From Siphonodentalium dalli (Eukaryota; Mollusca; Scaphopoda; Gadilida; Siphonodentaliidae), in assembly GCA_032622095.1 (NCBI GenBank), contig CP136067.1, positions 83,356,705-83,420,704 on the forward strand: DNA of 64,000 nucleotides. The letters are read 5' to 3'. The notes under the pieces are model-generated. The model ran no database searches. It was given only the letters and a program-made list of their open reading frames with translations, and was not told the DNA's origin. Numbering within the stretch: position 1 is the stretch's first letter; every line of letters starts with the position of its first letter. Both the position numbers and the translations under genes were made by a program. This document shows positions 12,036 to 21,935 of this stretch, piece by piece.

Positions 12036-12632
12036 CGCGTGTATATGTGAGGCCCAATCTGTAGCCTAACATATAGGATAGAATAGTATGATATATTTAT
12101 TTTCAATATACACATAAACGCACAATATAATAGTTTTTGTTTTTGTTTATTGTGAGGGACTAGCAGTAACATCTATATATACCCATGCTTGTAATTATAG
12201 AATATAACATATATTGGTTTCGCGAATGACCAACTCAGAATTACGTTAAAATAACAATAACAACCAGCACCTAATTAACGAACCGGTGGCCGACTCCGAC
12301 CACAACCATCAGTGGGCTGCAGAACGAAACATATATATAAAAGTTGAAATATAAGACTTACAAATTATCTTTTAAATTTATTTTATTGGTAATTGACATA
12401 GCTTGTCACAAACCAAAAATCAACATTATTGACTTAATAATGTAAAGGACAATAAACGAAATTGAAATTCCCAACTACACCTTTTACCGGACTCGGCCTC
12501 CTGGTCGCGCAGTTCGACTTTTAAACCGGAAAAAACAATTATCTATTAATAAAATGCCCATCGGTCCACATCTATCGAGAATTTGCAGAACAGTATACAC
12601 GCGGCGCGCGCTAATGAGGCGGTCATAACGGG
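12036..12632. other. 3' flank of the transporter gene
   Basis: AT-rich, probably including the 3' UTR. No further gene is seen. Confidence 0.5.
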
Positions 12633-13001
12633 TTGATATGTGCACTGGGTGAACATTATCTCGGTGTTGTCGGCGTCAGCGTTGTGTATAATGACGGTGG
12701 GTCTACTCGACCAGGTGGTAACGAATGGGTCGGCCCGGGTATAAAACCCGAAAACTACCCGACCAACTACAAGCCAAGAAGAAAGAGGAAAGCTAAAAAG
12801 TTCGAGGATTTCGTCAGTGATAATAGCATAGAAAAACTGACTGTAAACAACGAAAGCACATTCGAACTGATCCTGACAAACGCAGATCAATTTGGAAACT
12901 CCTTCTTTCCAAGAATGATTGACTGGAACCATTTGAACGATACCACAATCAACGCTGCAGACTTAGATACATTCGTGTCGGCCCTGGGAGAACATAACTA
13001 G
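12633..13001 (+). pseudogene. Decayed LINE ORF2 C-terminal tail
   Basis: An open stretch of 122 codons whose last third reads NSFFPRMIDWNHLNDTTINA and then ADLDTFVSAL before the stop. Non-LTR retrotransposon ORF2 proteins of the CR1/L2/jockey group commonly end with an 'N-S-F-F-P-R-T-I-x-x-W-N-x-L-P ... L-x-x-F-x-x-x-L' block, so this is read as a 5'-truncated LINE end. The first two thirds, including a basic KPRRKRKAKK run, are not recognised and may be unrelated or diverged. No reverse transcriptase core is present. An alternative is a host exon with a chance match; the FFPR-DWN-L spacing makes that less likely. Confidence 0.6.
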
Positions 13002-14189
13002 CGCCCCTCCCATCGTCATACAAAAGCCAGATTGTGTTATACCATTAAAGGACGTATCACATACTGATAGATACAGATACAAAAATTATATGGGCCTAGA
13101 AATCAAAGTCATCGAATTAACTATAAAATCCACCTTTTCCAAAATGGTTTAATAAAATTAGATAAATAAGAATAAGTGTTTTCGTAAAACAACCATCATT
13201 CATTCAATCATTGATCATCATTGTCCGCCTTTTACATTTAAATATTGTCCACCATTTTGGATTTGATCGGTATTACGCGAACTCGCAACCAGTGTTAGGT
13301 TGAAACGGACGTCACATATCCTGGCCATCGGTAACTTCGATGTCCATCTCCGGCTGATACTAGCTCCTGCACTGTGGAGGATATGATCCTCGAAATCTCA
13401 TTCCGAGCGGTACAAGTTCCCATTCCGCGAAAGTTTTACTCGATTTTCCACGACCATGCATGCATGTTTACTAATTGGTGTATATCGAGGGAGCAACTCA
13501 TGGGATGACACATTCAAATGTTAGGATTTGTTTCTAAGGTATTCTACTCTTCACTTACGTATTCTTTAGTCCCATATAGCACGCTGAACTAAATTACAAG
13601 GGTTGCTCACTCAAATCCACACACAGAAGAAAAGTATGGTGTACAAATGTGAATTTCGAAGCGAAAAAAGATAATGTTTTGTAGAACAAATTGCTTACGT
13701 GTACCCGCAAACAACCCATCGTTACTTTAAAAATACAGTTGATTTTAGCTTGACATGTTGCCTTCAAAGTATCACTATATACCATACGTTCCGATTCTGC
13801 TTTCGGAGTGTTCCGATTCACGACACGCGCGTTCCGATTCCTGATATGGATAAATGTTTATTGTAATCCAATTAATTGCTTCGTTTTGCTGGCTCCACGG
13901 CGGTTCTACGTGACTGTAAATTGTCCTATAATGATTAACTAAGTACAACGAATTAGTAACTTATACTACAACAGATCTACAACGTCACTGGTGTTGATTT
14001 TGATGCGACGTTTTTTTTATTTTCCCATAATATCTTGAGGTACTTTATTAAAAAGACCAAACATACATTTACGTGTATATGGGAAGTCAAATTGACATTT
14101 ATAAATAATTGAGCTTAAAGGTACTCAATCCGATTCGATGATCCCCATATCATCATATTCCAACAACAACAAAATTATCGGTGGTAAAA
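13002..14189. other. Unassigned sequence
   Basis: AT-rich, no recognisable gene or repeat beyond short simple tracts. Confidence 0.5.
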
Positions 14190-14300
14190 AATAATAGATT
14201 TCAAAAATCGATATTTGATCACTCTGAACTTTGATGGGTGGGTTCCTCGACTCGAATCAAATATTTTTGACCACCGAAGCCTGGAAAATAGTAATTATAC
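14190..14300 (+). repeat. Dispersed repeat of about 110 bp, third copy
   Basis: Shares blocks ATAGATTTCAAAA, GGGTTCCTCGACTC, AAATATTTTT and ACCACCGAAG with about 9685-9790 (plus) and 7688-7805 (minus). Ends are not defined. Confidence 0.55.
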
Positions 14301-14417
14301 GAGCGTTAATTCCGACTATGCACCCTTAAGCACAATAAGGAATCTCTAATTGCGCTTAAGTGCAATAAGGGAAGATCTAACTGTGGTTAAGCGCAATAAG
14401 GGAATATCTAATTGCGC
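14301..14417. repeat. Palindrome array, left part
   Basis: Spaced copies of a near-perfect palindrome related to ATTGCGCTTAAGCGCAAT separated by AAGGAATCTCTA-like spacers. The array is split by the piggyBac-like element; its right part is 15962-16510. Confidence 0.85.
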
Positions 14418-15961
14418 TTAACCCTTGGAACACTGGCGCCCCACAGTGATCGACACACTGACCCGGGGCTCCCAGTGGTATGTCCGCTTAAATTAGACAG
14501 TGTCTAGTAGCATGGTGTTGATGATGTTCAAATTGCGACACCGGTCTGAAACTTTACAGGTTTGTCCCCCGTGGATCAGCGATCATTATAAGATCGCGAG
14601 ACTTTGCCTCGCGGCAACTCCTTGGTAACGGTTGCTAGGCAACGACCCGGCATTGACTGGAAAATGTAAATATAGCTTATAGCGTCGTAATTCAACCTCA
14701 GTGATTGCGTTTTTTTATGCAGGTACTACCCTAACGTGACATTTGAGATATATCCGACCAGAATAGTGAACCAAATATCCCATTTAAGGGTAGCAACGGT
14801 TGCTAAGCAAATACCACAACTGATCGAATGACATAATTGCACTAACCATTCAGTGGTATGTTTTGCCTTAATTTAGACAGTGTCTAGTCGCATGGTGTTG
14901 GTTATGTTGAAAGGAGACACCTACCTGAAACTGTGCAGGCATGATATATGCATGCACGGACCACTGATCATTGTAAGATCGGGAGACTTTGCCACCCGAT
15001 CTCGCCTTAGAAACGGTTACTAGGCAACTACCCGAAATTTGCAGGATAAACGAATTCTAGCTTATAACGTTGTAATTATACATCAGCGAATTGCGTTTCG
15101 ATGCAACCAATATCCTAATGTGAAATTAAGATAAACCTGACCATGCGCGAGTAAGTCAAATTGATATGCGATAGACTTTTTGCTGCATGTGGCACAACAG
15201 AGACTGATATTACAGAGACCAGAAACAACGTAATTTCCCGTAACATATCGTGGCCCCATTGTTCTAGTAAGCTGTCTAGATTGTGTCTACTGTACTAACA
15301 TGCAACAAAATGTCATATATAGCGCCACATTTCTGTAAATGAATTATAGCCTGCACCCATGCGCATATTTTCCTAGCCGTTTCTAGCGGGCAGCCAATCC
15401 ATATAGACACATTTGCCAGCGCTGACTTCAATAGGCCAATTTAAATATATATATTAGTGGGTATGTCGTGTATAATTACGTTATAAACCATTTATTTGTC
15501 ATTGCGCTAGTCTGCGCATGCGCGAATAAATCAAATTCATATGCGATAGACCCTTCCCATATGTAGCAGAACACTGGTTAATATACGCGAGGGTAATTTA
15601 AACTGAAATTGTGTGTCTAAATTATGTCTGTTCTGTGCACACACGGGGAACACGAAATTATATGCCGTAAATATAGCGGCACAGTTCGCTTAAAATATCG
15701 TATGTTTTTGTAGATTATATGTTATGCGCGTGCGCATATATTTCTACCCGATACTAGCGATCAACCATTCCATACGCACCATGGGCGCCGCTGAAATATG
15801 TGGGGGCAATTTAAATATAAATCAGTGGGTCTGACGCTCGTTATACTATATATAAATTTGCTACCGAACCATGTCGTCGCTGCACCGAAATATCGGTGTT
15901 ACGGGATATAGTCACGGTTCGTTTGCACCTAAATATCGGTGTTACGGGTTCAAAGGGTTAA
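14418..15961. mobile_element. piggyBac-like non-autonomous element, copy 1
   Basis: TTAA at 14418-14421 and 15958-15961 brackets ends CCCTTGGAAC... and ...GGGTTCAAAGGG, the TTAA plus CCCTTTG-type terminus known for piggyBac. The interior contains a duplicated unit of about 385 bp (starts near 14471 and 14852: CAGTGGTATGT then TTAGACAGTGTCTAG). Each unit carries RFX X-box-like palindromes GTTGCTAGGCAAC (14631-14643, 14799-14811, 15016-15028). The right end has two hairpins, ACCGAAATATCGGT (15884-15897) and ACCTAAATATCGGT (15927-15940), 43 bp apart. No transposase is encoded. The homologous copy is at 36340-37892. Confidence 0.88.
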
Positions 15962-16510
15962 GCGAATATTTATTGCATTTAAGCGCAATAAGGCATATCT
16001 TATTGACCTTAAGCACAAAAAGGAATCTCCTATTATCACTTTAAAAGCGCAATAAGGAATATTATTATTGCGCTTAAGTGCAATAAGAGCTAATTTGGCT
16101 TAAGTGGAAATCAATATCTTCCTTAGTACGCTTAAGCAGAATTAGCCACATTACATAATTCAAATGGTGTAGTCCATAGTGCATTGGGTGGAGTTTATTT
16201 GTGTCCTGGTGACTATCCACGCGTAGGCCTATTCGGGTTCTACTATTTGCACAGAGGGGTGATCTCATGGTGGAGATATTAATTGCGCTTTAAAAGTGCA
16301 ATAAGAATGAGGAGCCAGAGATGTAATTGTGCGTAGGTGCAATAAGAAATGTCTTATTTCGCTTAAGCGCAATAATGAGTCCCAATTGCGCGCAAGCGCA
16401 ATAAGGACAATTCTAATTGAGCTTAAGCACAATAAGAGAAGATCAATAAGGAATCTCTAATTTCGTTTGAGCGCAATAAGCAATATTATTATTGCACTTA
16501 AGTGCAATTC
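15962..16510. repeat. Palindrome array, right part
   Basis: About a dozen degenerate copies of the TTGCGCTTAAGCGCAA palindrome, each followed by TAAG and a short spacer; some have the centre expanded (CTTTAAAAG). About 130 bp near 16130-16280 is largely free of the motif. Confidence 0.85.
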
Positions 16511-17219
16511 CGTCTGCAGTTAATTCGGCAAAACAATCGCCTGACAGCAATAATTGTAAATTTACATCACGAAACCGCATATAATAACAAAGGAAACCTA
16601 CTGCTTTTGACTGAAGATTTTATATAATTCATGGGTAGGTGTAACGCAAATATCGATTTTACAATCGGTATTTGCTTGTACCCGTTCATGATAATTCTCG
16701 TTTTCAGTCAAAAACCATAGTTTCCAGTCAAAAACCACAGTTTTCAGTCAAAAACCATAGTTATCCTCTCCTATCATTACAGTCATCCTCTCCTATCATC
16801 GTCGATTAATCGATATATCGATCGCTCAGCACAATTTCAAAGTAAAATGTGCGACTTCCGGCGCGAAACTGACGTAGGAAAATTTTCAGCGATGAATACT
16901 GTTTATATCATGCAGGAAAATGAAGTCATTGATAACATTTTATATAACATTATCCGAAAATGTACTGAATGAAGATTCTGAATGCATGCCCCTTTAATAC
17001 TTTCGTCATCATTTTGAAGACAAAAGCTAAGGGCCGTCCCATGGAGACGTTTATCGCTAGAAAACTGGACGTTTCTTGTCGAAATGATAAGAGCATTGCT
17101 CGGGCGACAATTAAACTTACAACGACAACGGAACATACAGAGCGGGAATCGGAGCGAAAACGTAAATCACCGATTACAGCATTTTGCTGGCTGTTTAGGC
17201 AACAAAATTATAGGAGAAC
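16511..17219. other. Possible promoter/5' region with short tandem repeats
   Basis: Three 20-bp units of TTTTCAGTCAAAAACCATAG at 16701-16760 and two units of ATCCTCTCCTATCAT at about 16762-16799. The open stretch from 16969 to 17232 is not recognised. The sequence becomes CpG-richer toward 17100-17200. Confidence 0.45.
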
Positions 17220-17240
17220 ATGTCCCGGTTGAAGCTAGAG
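17220..17240 (+). CDS. Candidate first coding exon (MSRLKLE), tentative
   Basis: ATG at 17220 in context GAGAACATG, seven codons ending GAG, then a donor GTAAAC at 17241. It is too short to recognise. It would exit in phase 0, so it does not join directly in frame to the exon-like segment at 19935. Treat it as a hint only. Confidence 0.2.
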
Positions 17241-17480
17241 GTAAACATTAACATAATATGTTATTAAACTTGCATTATAAGTTTTTCGGCTGGTAAATTT
17301 GAAATTTGCTCGGTCGACAAGCGGAAAAACTCACAACGGAATCGGCATTCGCTCGGGCGGAATGAGATTTCGAGGAGCGGATCCTCCACATTGCTAGCCC
17401 CAGCGGATCTCGAAGCCACTCTTTGTGGCCTTCGGTCATTCGCAGCGAGTACGATACTGACATACTTCTGTGCCGACGAC

Positions 17481-18288
17481 TAGACTGGTACCCTGTCCCA
17501 ACTCCAGCTACTCGCCCGTAGGGACAGGGATAGGCTAAACAGAAAGTGGAATTTTGAATTGTGTTTCCGGTTTGTGAGACATTGTTTTAAAATAGAAAAG
17601 CACATTTCAACATCGGTACGTTTTTCTTAATTTAATAATACAAGACGCAATTATATAACTTTGACAACTACTCAATCAAATTGAATAGAGTGTTTTTCAC
17701 AGGAATCGACTAACCCCGATCCACGGCAATAAGTTAAATAGTGCGAAATCATGATTTTGTAGCTTGGATATTTGGAAACTCTGATGTCAACAAACACCCC
17801 CCGTAACCGGTTACATCAATTTTGTGTCGAAGTTTGCTGCCTCATGTTGCATTTTATTAACTAAATTCGTCGGGGATATATTTACGCTCATGTTGATACC
17901 AAAATTAACACAATGGGTCGATGTGATTTGCCTGGGTGGACCTTTTACCATAAATTGCCAAACTTGGCTATACCGTCCCATGATCTGACCAGTTGGTCAG
18001 TCTGTACTACATACATTTGAGGGGTTTATTTACATTACTGATAAAACAGGTATCTCCTTCACACATATATGTCAATATAAGTTGATGACGATAGTTTTAT
18101 TTGTTCCAAATAAGTTTCGTGAGGTACTAGTAATCACACCCCCCCCCCCCTCGCGCACGGTTACATCAACATTGAAGAAGTTTCCTGCCTCATGTCTGAT
18201 TTTTTTATTTCGATGTTTCGGCTATATTATTGTGGTCATTTTAGTACCAAAATCATCTATATGAGGCAGATATATTTTGTTTGCGTGA
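17481..18288 (+). repeat. Left arm of the foldback element
   Basis: Inverted partner of 20507-21315. It ends inward at TTTGCGTGA, after which the two arms diverge. Confidence 0.9.
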
Positions 18289-18644
18289 TGTCACTCATTT
18301 GAAAGAGTTGTCAGATACAAAGAGGCGATCTAATTAATAAATATGATATTACTTGGTAGATTTGACATTAATTTATTTATTTTTTTGTGACAGTGACCCC
18401 CGCACATGTTTTATTGGTGACACAGTGACCCTGCACGTGTTTGACATTCAGTCTCAGGCTGCTTCGGACCTGATATCAAACCAACCAAGTAATATCCTCT
18501 AAATTTCAAGCCTAAAATTAAATAAACCTAGTTAACTGCATACCATGTTGTTCTGATAGAAAATATTGCCTCAAATAAAAAAATGGGTCCCTTTTTCAGA
18601 AAATTAATTGCTTATTTTCTATTGATTAAAAATCTTTTCTGTAT

Positions 18645-18892
18645 TAACCTTTCCATGACTGGAGCTTCCTCAAATTTTGTGAACACCCTGTGCCAATGCA
18701 CTCTCTTATAAATGTGAGGATCCCTTATAAAAGAGAATGCTTTGGCCAAACAATATTTACCTTGATCTTGTAAGACAATGCATTCTCTTATATATGCGAG
18801 GCGCCCTATGGGAGACTCTCATATATAAGAGAATGCTTTGGAGCAGGGTCTTTAATGCTGCACCAGTACGGCTCCCGTCATGAAAGGATTAA
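18645..18892. mobile_element. TTAA-flanked (piggyBac-like) MITE with TATATATG hairpins
   Basis: Ends TTAACCTTTCCATGAC (18645) and GTCATGAAAGGATTAA (ending 18892). The core contains inverted CATTCTCTTATATATG blocks. It is homologous, in the opposite orientation, to 58282-58494 and shares the core with 59564-59954. Confidence 0.75.
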
Positions 18893-19067
18893 AGATTTGC
18901 ACTCTAATCCTCATCAATTAGTTTTGACTTTTACAATGTAGCACTGGTACTTGATTTACTGAGAGTAATGTAGAATGAAATAGAATATTCTTATGCAGAT
19001 TTTGAGGTAAATAGTCCAGGTGTCATTTATAAATTTGGTAGACAAATAAAAATATTAGGATCAGGGT

Positions 19068-19465
19068 CAAACCTGGATATAGTGTGTCAGACATTTGCAG
19101 AATGAGGTCCCCAGAGAGTGAATTTAGTTTCTGTTTAGGCCTCATCTTCTGGAAGTACATGTACCAGTATCTATGGCCTCAAATTAACATTGATTTTAGT
19201 TACTTTTCTGTTCAGTTACTATTTTCCCCCTAATTTGCAGACAATAATTTGCATAACGAGGTGACTAATGAGTGAACATTATCAACTTCAACTGGGGAAT
19301 TTCAATCTGATCCTAGGTCTCCCATAGCAGTTGAGGCCTAAGCAGAATGAGGTTCCCAAATGGTGAATTTGGTGATGCTAGCCTGCTGTGTCTGACAGTG
19401 TCAATAAATTCACTCTCTGGGGACATGATTCTGCAAATGTCAGACACACTAAATCCGGGCTTGGT
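19068..19465. mobile_element. Palindromic MITE of the CATTTGCAGAATGAGG family
   Basis: Inverted ends CAAACCTGGATATAGTGTG and its counterpart near 19440-19465, with inner inverted blocks GCAGAATGAGGTCCCCAGAG. The same family occurs at 44294-44546 and 45020-45170. Confidence 0.7.
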
Positions 19466-19505
19466 CTGGGTATTTATTAAGGTAGGTATGGGGGACCTCA
19501 AACTG

Positions 19506-19722
19506 TACAGTAATGCTCTAAGTAATCGACTTCTTAACCACAGCAGAATTATGGGTAACTTTTCAAGATTTAGTTGGAAATATGGCTTGTTGCCATTCAT
19601 CGGAAAGTTCTCCCCGTGAGCTTTCCGATGAATGGCAACAAGTCATATTTCCGACTAAATCCTGAAAAGTTACCCATAATTCTGCTGTGGTTAAGAAGTC
19701 GATTACTTAGAGCATTACTGTA
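19506..19722. mobile_element. TA-flanked (mariner-like) palindromic MITE
   Basis: A near-perfect palindrome of about 217 bp from TACAGTAATGCTC to GAGCATTACTGTA, with arms of about 100 bp and a short loop near 19612. TA at both ends and CAGT-type termini suggest Tc1/mariner mobilisation. Related copies: 19723-19878, 45835-45980 and 58100-58242. Confidence 0.8.
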
Positions 19723-19878
19723 GTAATTGACTCTTTAGCCACAGCAGAATTATGGGAAATGTTTCAGGATTTAGTCGGAAATATGGCTTGTTGCTATTCA
19801 GTGGAAAACTCTCACCGAGAGCTATCTGATGAATGGCAGCAAGCCATATTTCCGACTAAATCCTGAAAAATTACTGTA
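19723..19878. mobile_element. Second, diverged copy of the mariner-like MITE in tandem
   Basis: Abuts the previous copy. It carries the same GGATTTAGTCGGAAATATGG and complement blocks around a shorter stem and ends TTACTGTA. Confidence 0.7.
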
Positions 19879-19934
19879 CAACTAGGCCTAGTTGCTTTTT
19901 TCAATATGTCATACAAACTATTATTAATTTTTAG

Positions 19935-20002
19935 GTGATGAGCTAAGAAGAGTTATAACCACCTTACCAAGACTCATAGATCATAATGTCATGAGGATAA
20001 AG
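19935..20002 (+). CDS. Exon-like segment encoding DELRRVITTLPRLIDHNVMR-IK, unidentified
   Basis: A 68-bp segment between acceptor TTAATTTTTAG (AG at 19933-19934) and donor GTATGA (20003). In the one frame without a stop (entering with two bases of a split codon) it gives DELRRVITTLPRLIDHNVMR then IK, exiting in phase 0. The composition looks like an amphipathic helical protein segment rather than random AT-rich sequence. I do not recognise the protein. It lies inside the foldback transposon, so it could be part of the element's own gene, a captured host exon, or a host exon around which the arms sit. No partner exon was found in the window. Confidence 0.4.
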
Positions 20003-20506
20003 GTATGATTTCAGAGCTGTTAGCCATTTATTCCAAATATATTATAAAATTGTATTTAAAATAATAACCACTAAAATATGATATGCATTTCAGAAAACTT
20101 ACAGAAAAACTTTGTCTTTTTTTCTCACGGAGTGGTGTTTGGTCGGGGTGCTGATATCCCGATTTCGTTTTACATTTCTTCTCTTTGTACTGACACTCGT
20201 TGATATTTAACTTGGTGTATGGTCCATTTCTGCAAAATATTAAACATATTACTAGTACTTATGCTATAACTAAGCTATAATAGCAACATGATTTTTTTCA
20301 TCTACTACTATTTTTAATTATTTACATGCAATATAGTACATGCTGAGACTCAAAATTATTATAAAAAAAATATATACTGGTATGGTCAAACATGAATAGC
20401 CATACTAACATACAGACAACAACAAATAATATGCACTAGTAATATTAACCCTCAGGCTCCGTTGCTCCCCAGACAACTAAGATTTTCCCGTTTGACACAA
20501 AACACC

Positions 20507-21315
20507 TCACGCAAACAAAATATATCTGCCTCATATAGATGATTTTGGTACGAAAATGACCACAATAATATAGCTGAAACATCGAAATAAAAAAATCAGA
20601 CATGAGGCAGCAAACTTCTTCAATGTTGATGTAACCGTGCACGAGGGGGGGGGGGGGGGGTGATTACTAGTACCTCACGAAACTTATTTGGAACAAATAA
20701 AACTATCGTCATCAACTTATATTGACATATATGTGTGAGGGAGATACCTGTTTTATCATTAATGTAAATAACCCCTTAAATGTATGTAGTACAGACTGAC
20801 CAACTTGTCAGATCATGGGACGGTATAGCCAAGTTTGGCAATTTATGGTAAAAGGTCCACCCAGGCAAATCACATCGACCCATTGTGTTAATTTTGGTAT
20901 CAACATGAGCGTAAATATATCCCCGACGAATTTAGTTAATAAAATGCGACATGAGGCAGCAAACTTCGACACAAAATTGATGTAACCGGTTACGGGGGGT
21001 GTTTGTTGACATCAGAGTTTCCAAATATCCAAGCTACAAAAACATGATTTCGCACTATTTAACTTATTGCCGTGGATCGGGGTTAGTCGATTCCTGTGAA
21101 AAACACTCTATTCAATTTGATTGAGTAGTTGTCAAAGTTATATAATTGCGTCTTGTATTATTAAATTAAGAAAAACGTACCGATGTTGAAATGTGCTTTT
21201 CTATTTTAAAACAATGTCTCACAAACCGGAAACACAATTCAAAATTCCACTTTCTGTTTAGCCTATCCCTGTCCCTACGGGCGAGTAGCTGGAGTTGGGA
21301 CAGGGTACCAGTCTA
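20507..21315 (-). repeat. Right arm of the foldback element
   Basis: Inverted partner of 17481-18288; contains a poly-G tract near 20646-20663 where the left arm has poly-C. Confidence 0.9.
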
Positions 21316-21323
21316 CCGACGAC

Positions 21324-21717
21324 CAACCCTGCAAGATAGAGTTTCTCCCCTTGGTACGCTATTATGATCGAAGGTTGATTTCCAATGTTTGCCTGCTCGT
21401 TTGAAGCGTTGTATATGAAGGTAAATTTGGTAAAACTGTTTGCAAACAAACGTAATATGCGACGTTTATGTTGAGCAAATGCAATAATAAAATATAGCAT
21501 CACAATATTTCAAAGAGAGTGAATTTAAAATTGGACTCAATGGACAACAAAACTGACACTTATAATAAAGAGCGTTTTTATTCCATGTATGGGAACTGTT
21601 AGAAAGAAGCAGTTTAATGAAGCACTATATTATAATCTGCTTCATATTTATTTATTAAAATCAATTAGGGGACTGTATAGCGCAATTGAACGTCCTACTT
21701 GTCATACAGTTTTGAAC
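21324..21717. other. Unassigned sequence
   Basis: Non-coding; contains one ATAAAGAGCGTTTTTAT motif near 21567, seen in many other elements of the window. Confidence 0.4.
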
Positions 21718-21935
21718 TATGATATATAGGGAAAGCCTATTCTGACGCTAGCGGCATAATAAGATTGGGTGCAGGGCGTTTCGGCACCTGTGCGTTTCGG
21801 CACCTGGTATTCTGGACGTTTCGGCACCTGGATTTTCGTCACTTGGTTGTTTCGGCCCAGGTGCTTGGACGTTTCGGCACTTCATCGAAGACGTTTCGGC
21901 ACTTGTTTCTTGTTCTTTTATTTTCATATATAATA

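Larger units (their letters stand above)
17481..21315. mobile_element. 3.8-kb foldback transposon with about 808-bp inverted arms
   Basis: The left arm 17481-18288 is the reverse complement of 20507-21315 at very high identity; visible differences are a poly-C/poly-G length change and scattered single bases. The outer ends read TAGACTGGTACCCTG and its complement. CCGACGAC lies directly outside both ends (17473-17480 and 21316-21323), an 8-bp target duplication. An 8-bp duplication is made by hAT, P, Merlin and a few others; I cannot assign the family. The 2.2-kb interior (18289-20506) holds smaller MITEs and one exon-like segment rather than a visible transposase. The arm identity implies recent insertion or ongoing gene conversion between arms. 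Confidence 0.88.

Noticed and set aside
17220-20002. A single gene joining the MSRLKLE exon to the exon at 19935
   Set aside because: The splice phases do not match (phase 0 into a segment that must enter with two bases of a codon), and the second lies inside a transposon whose ends are well defined.
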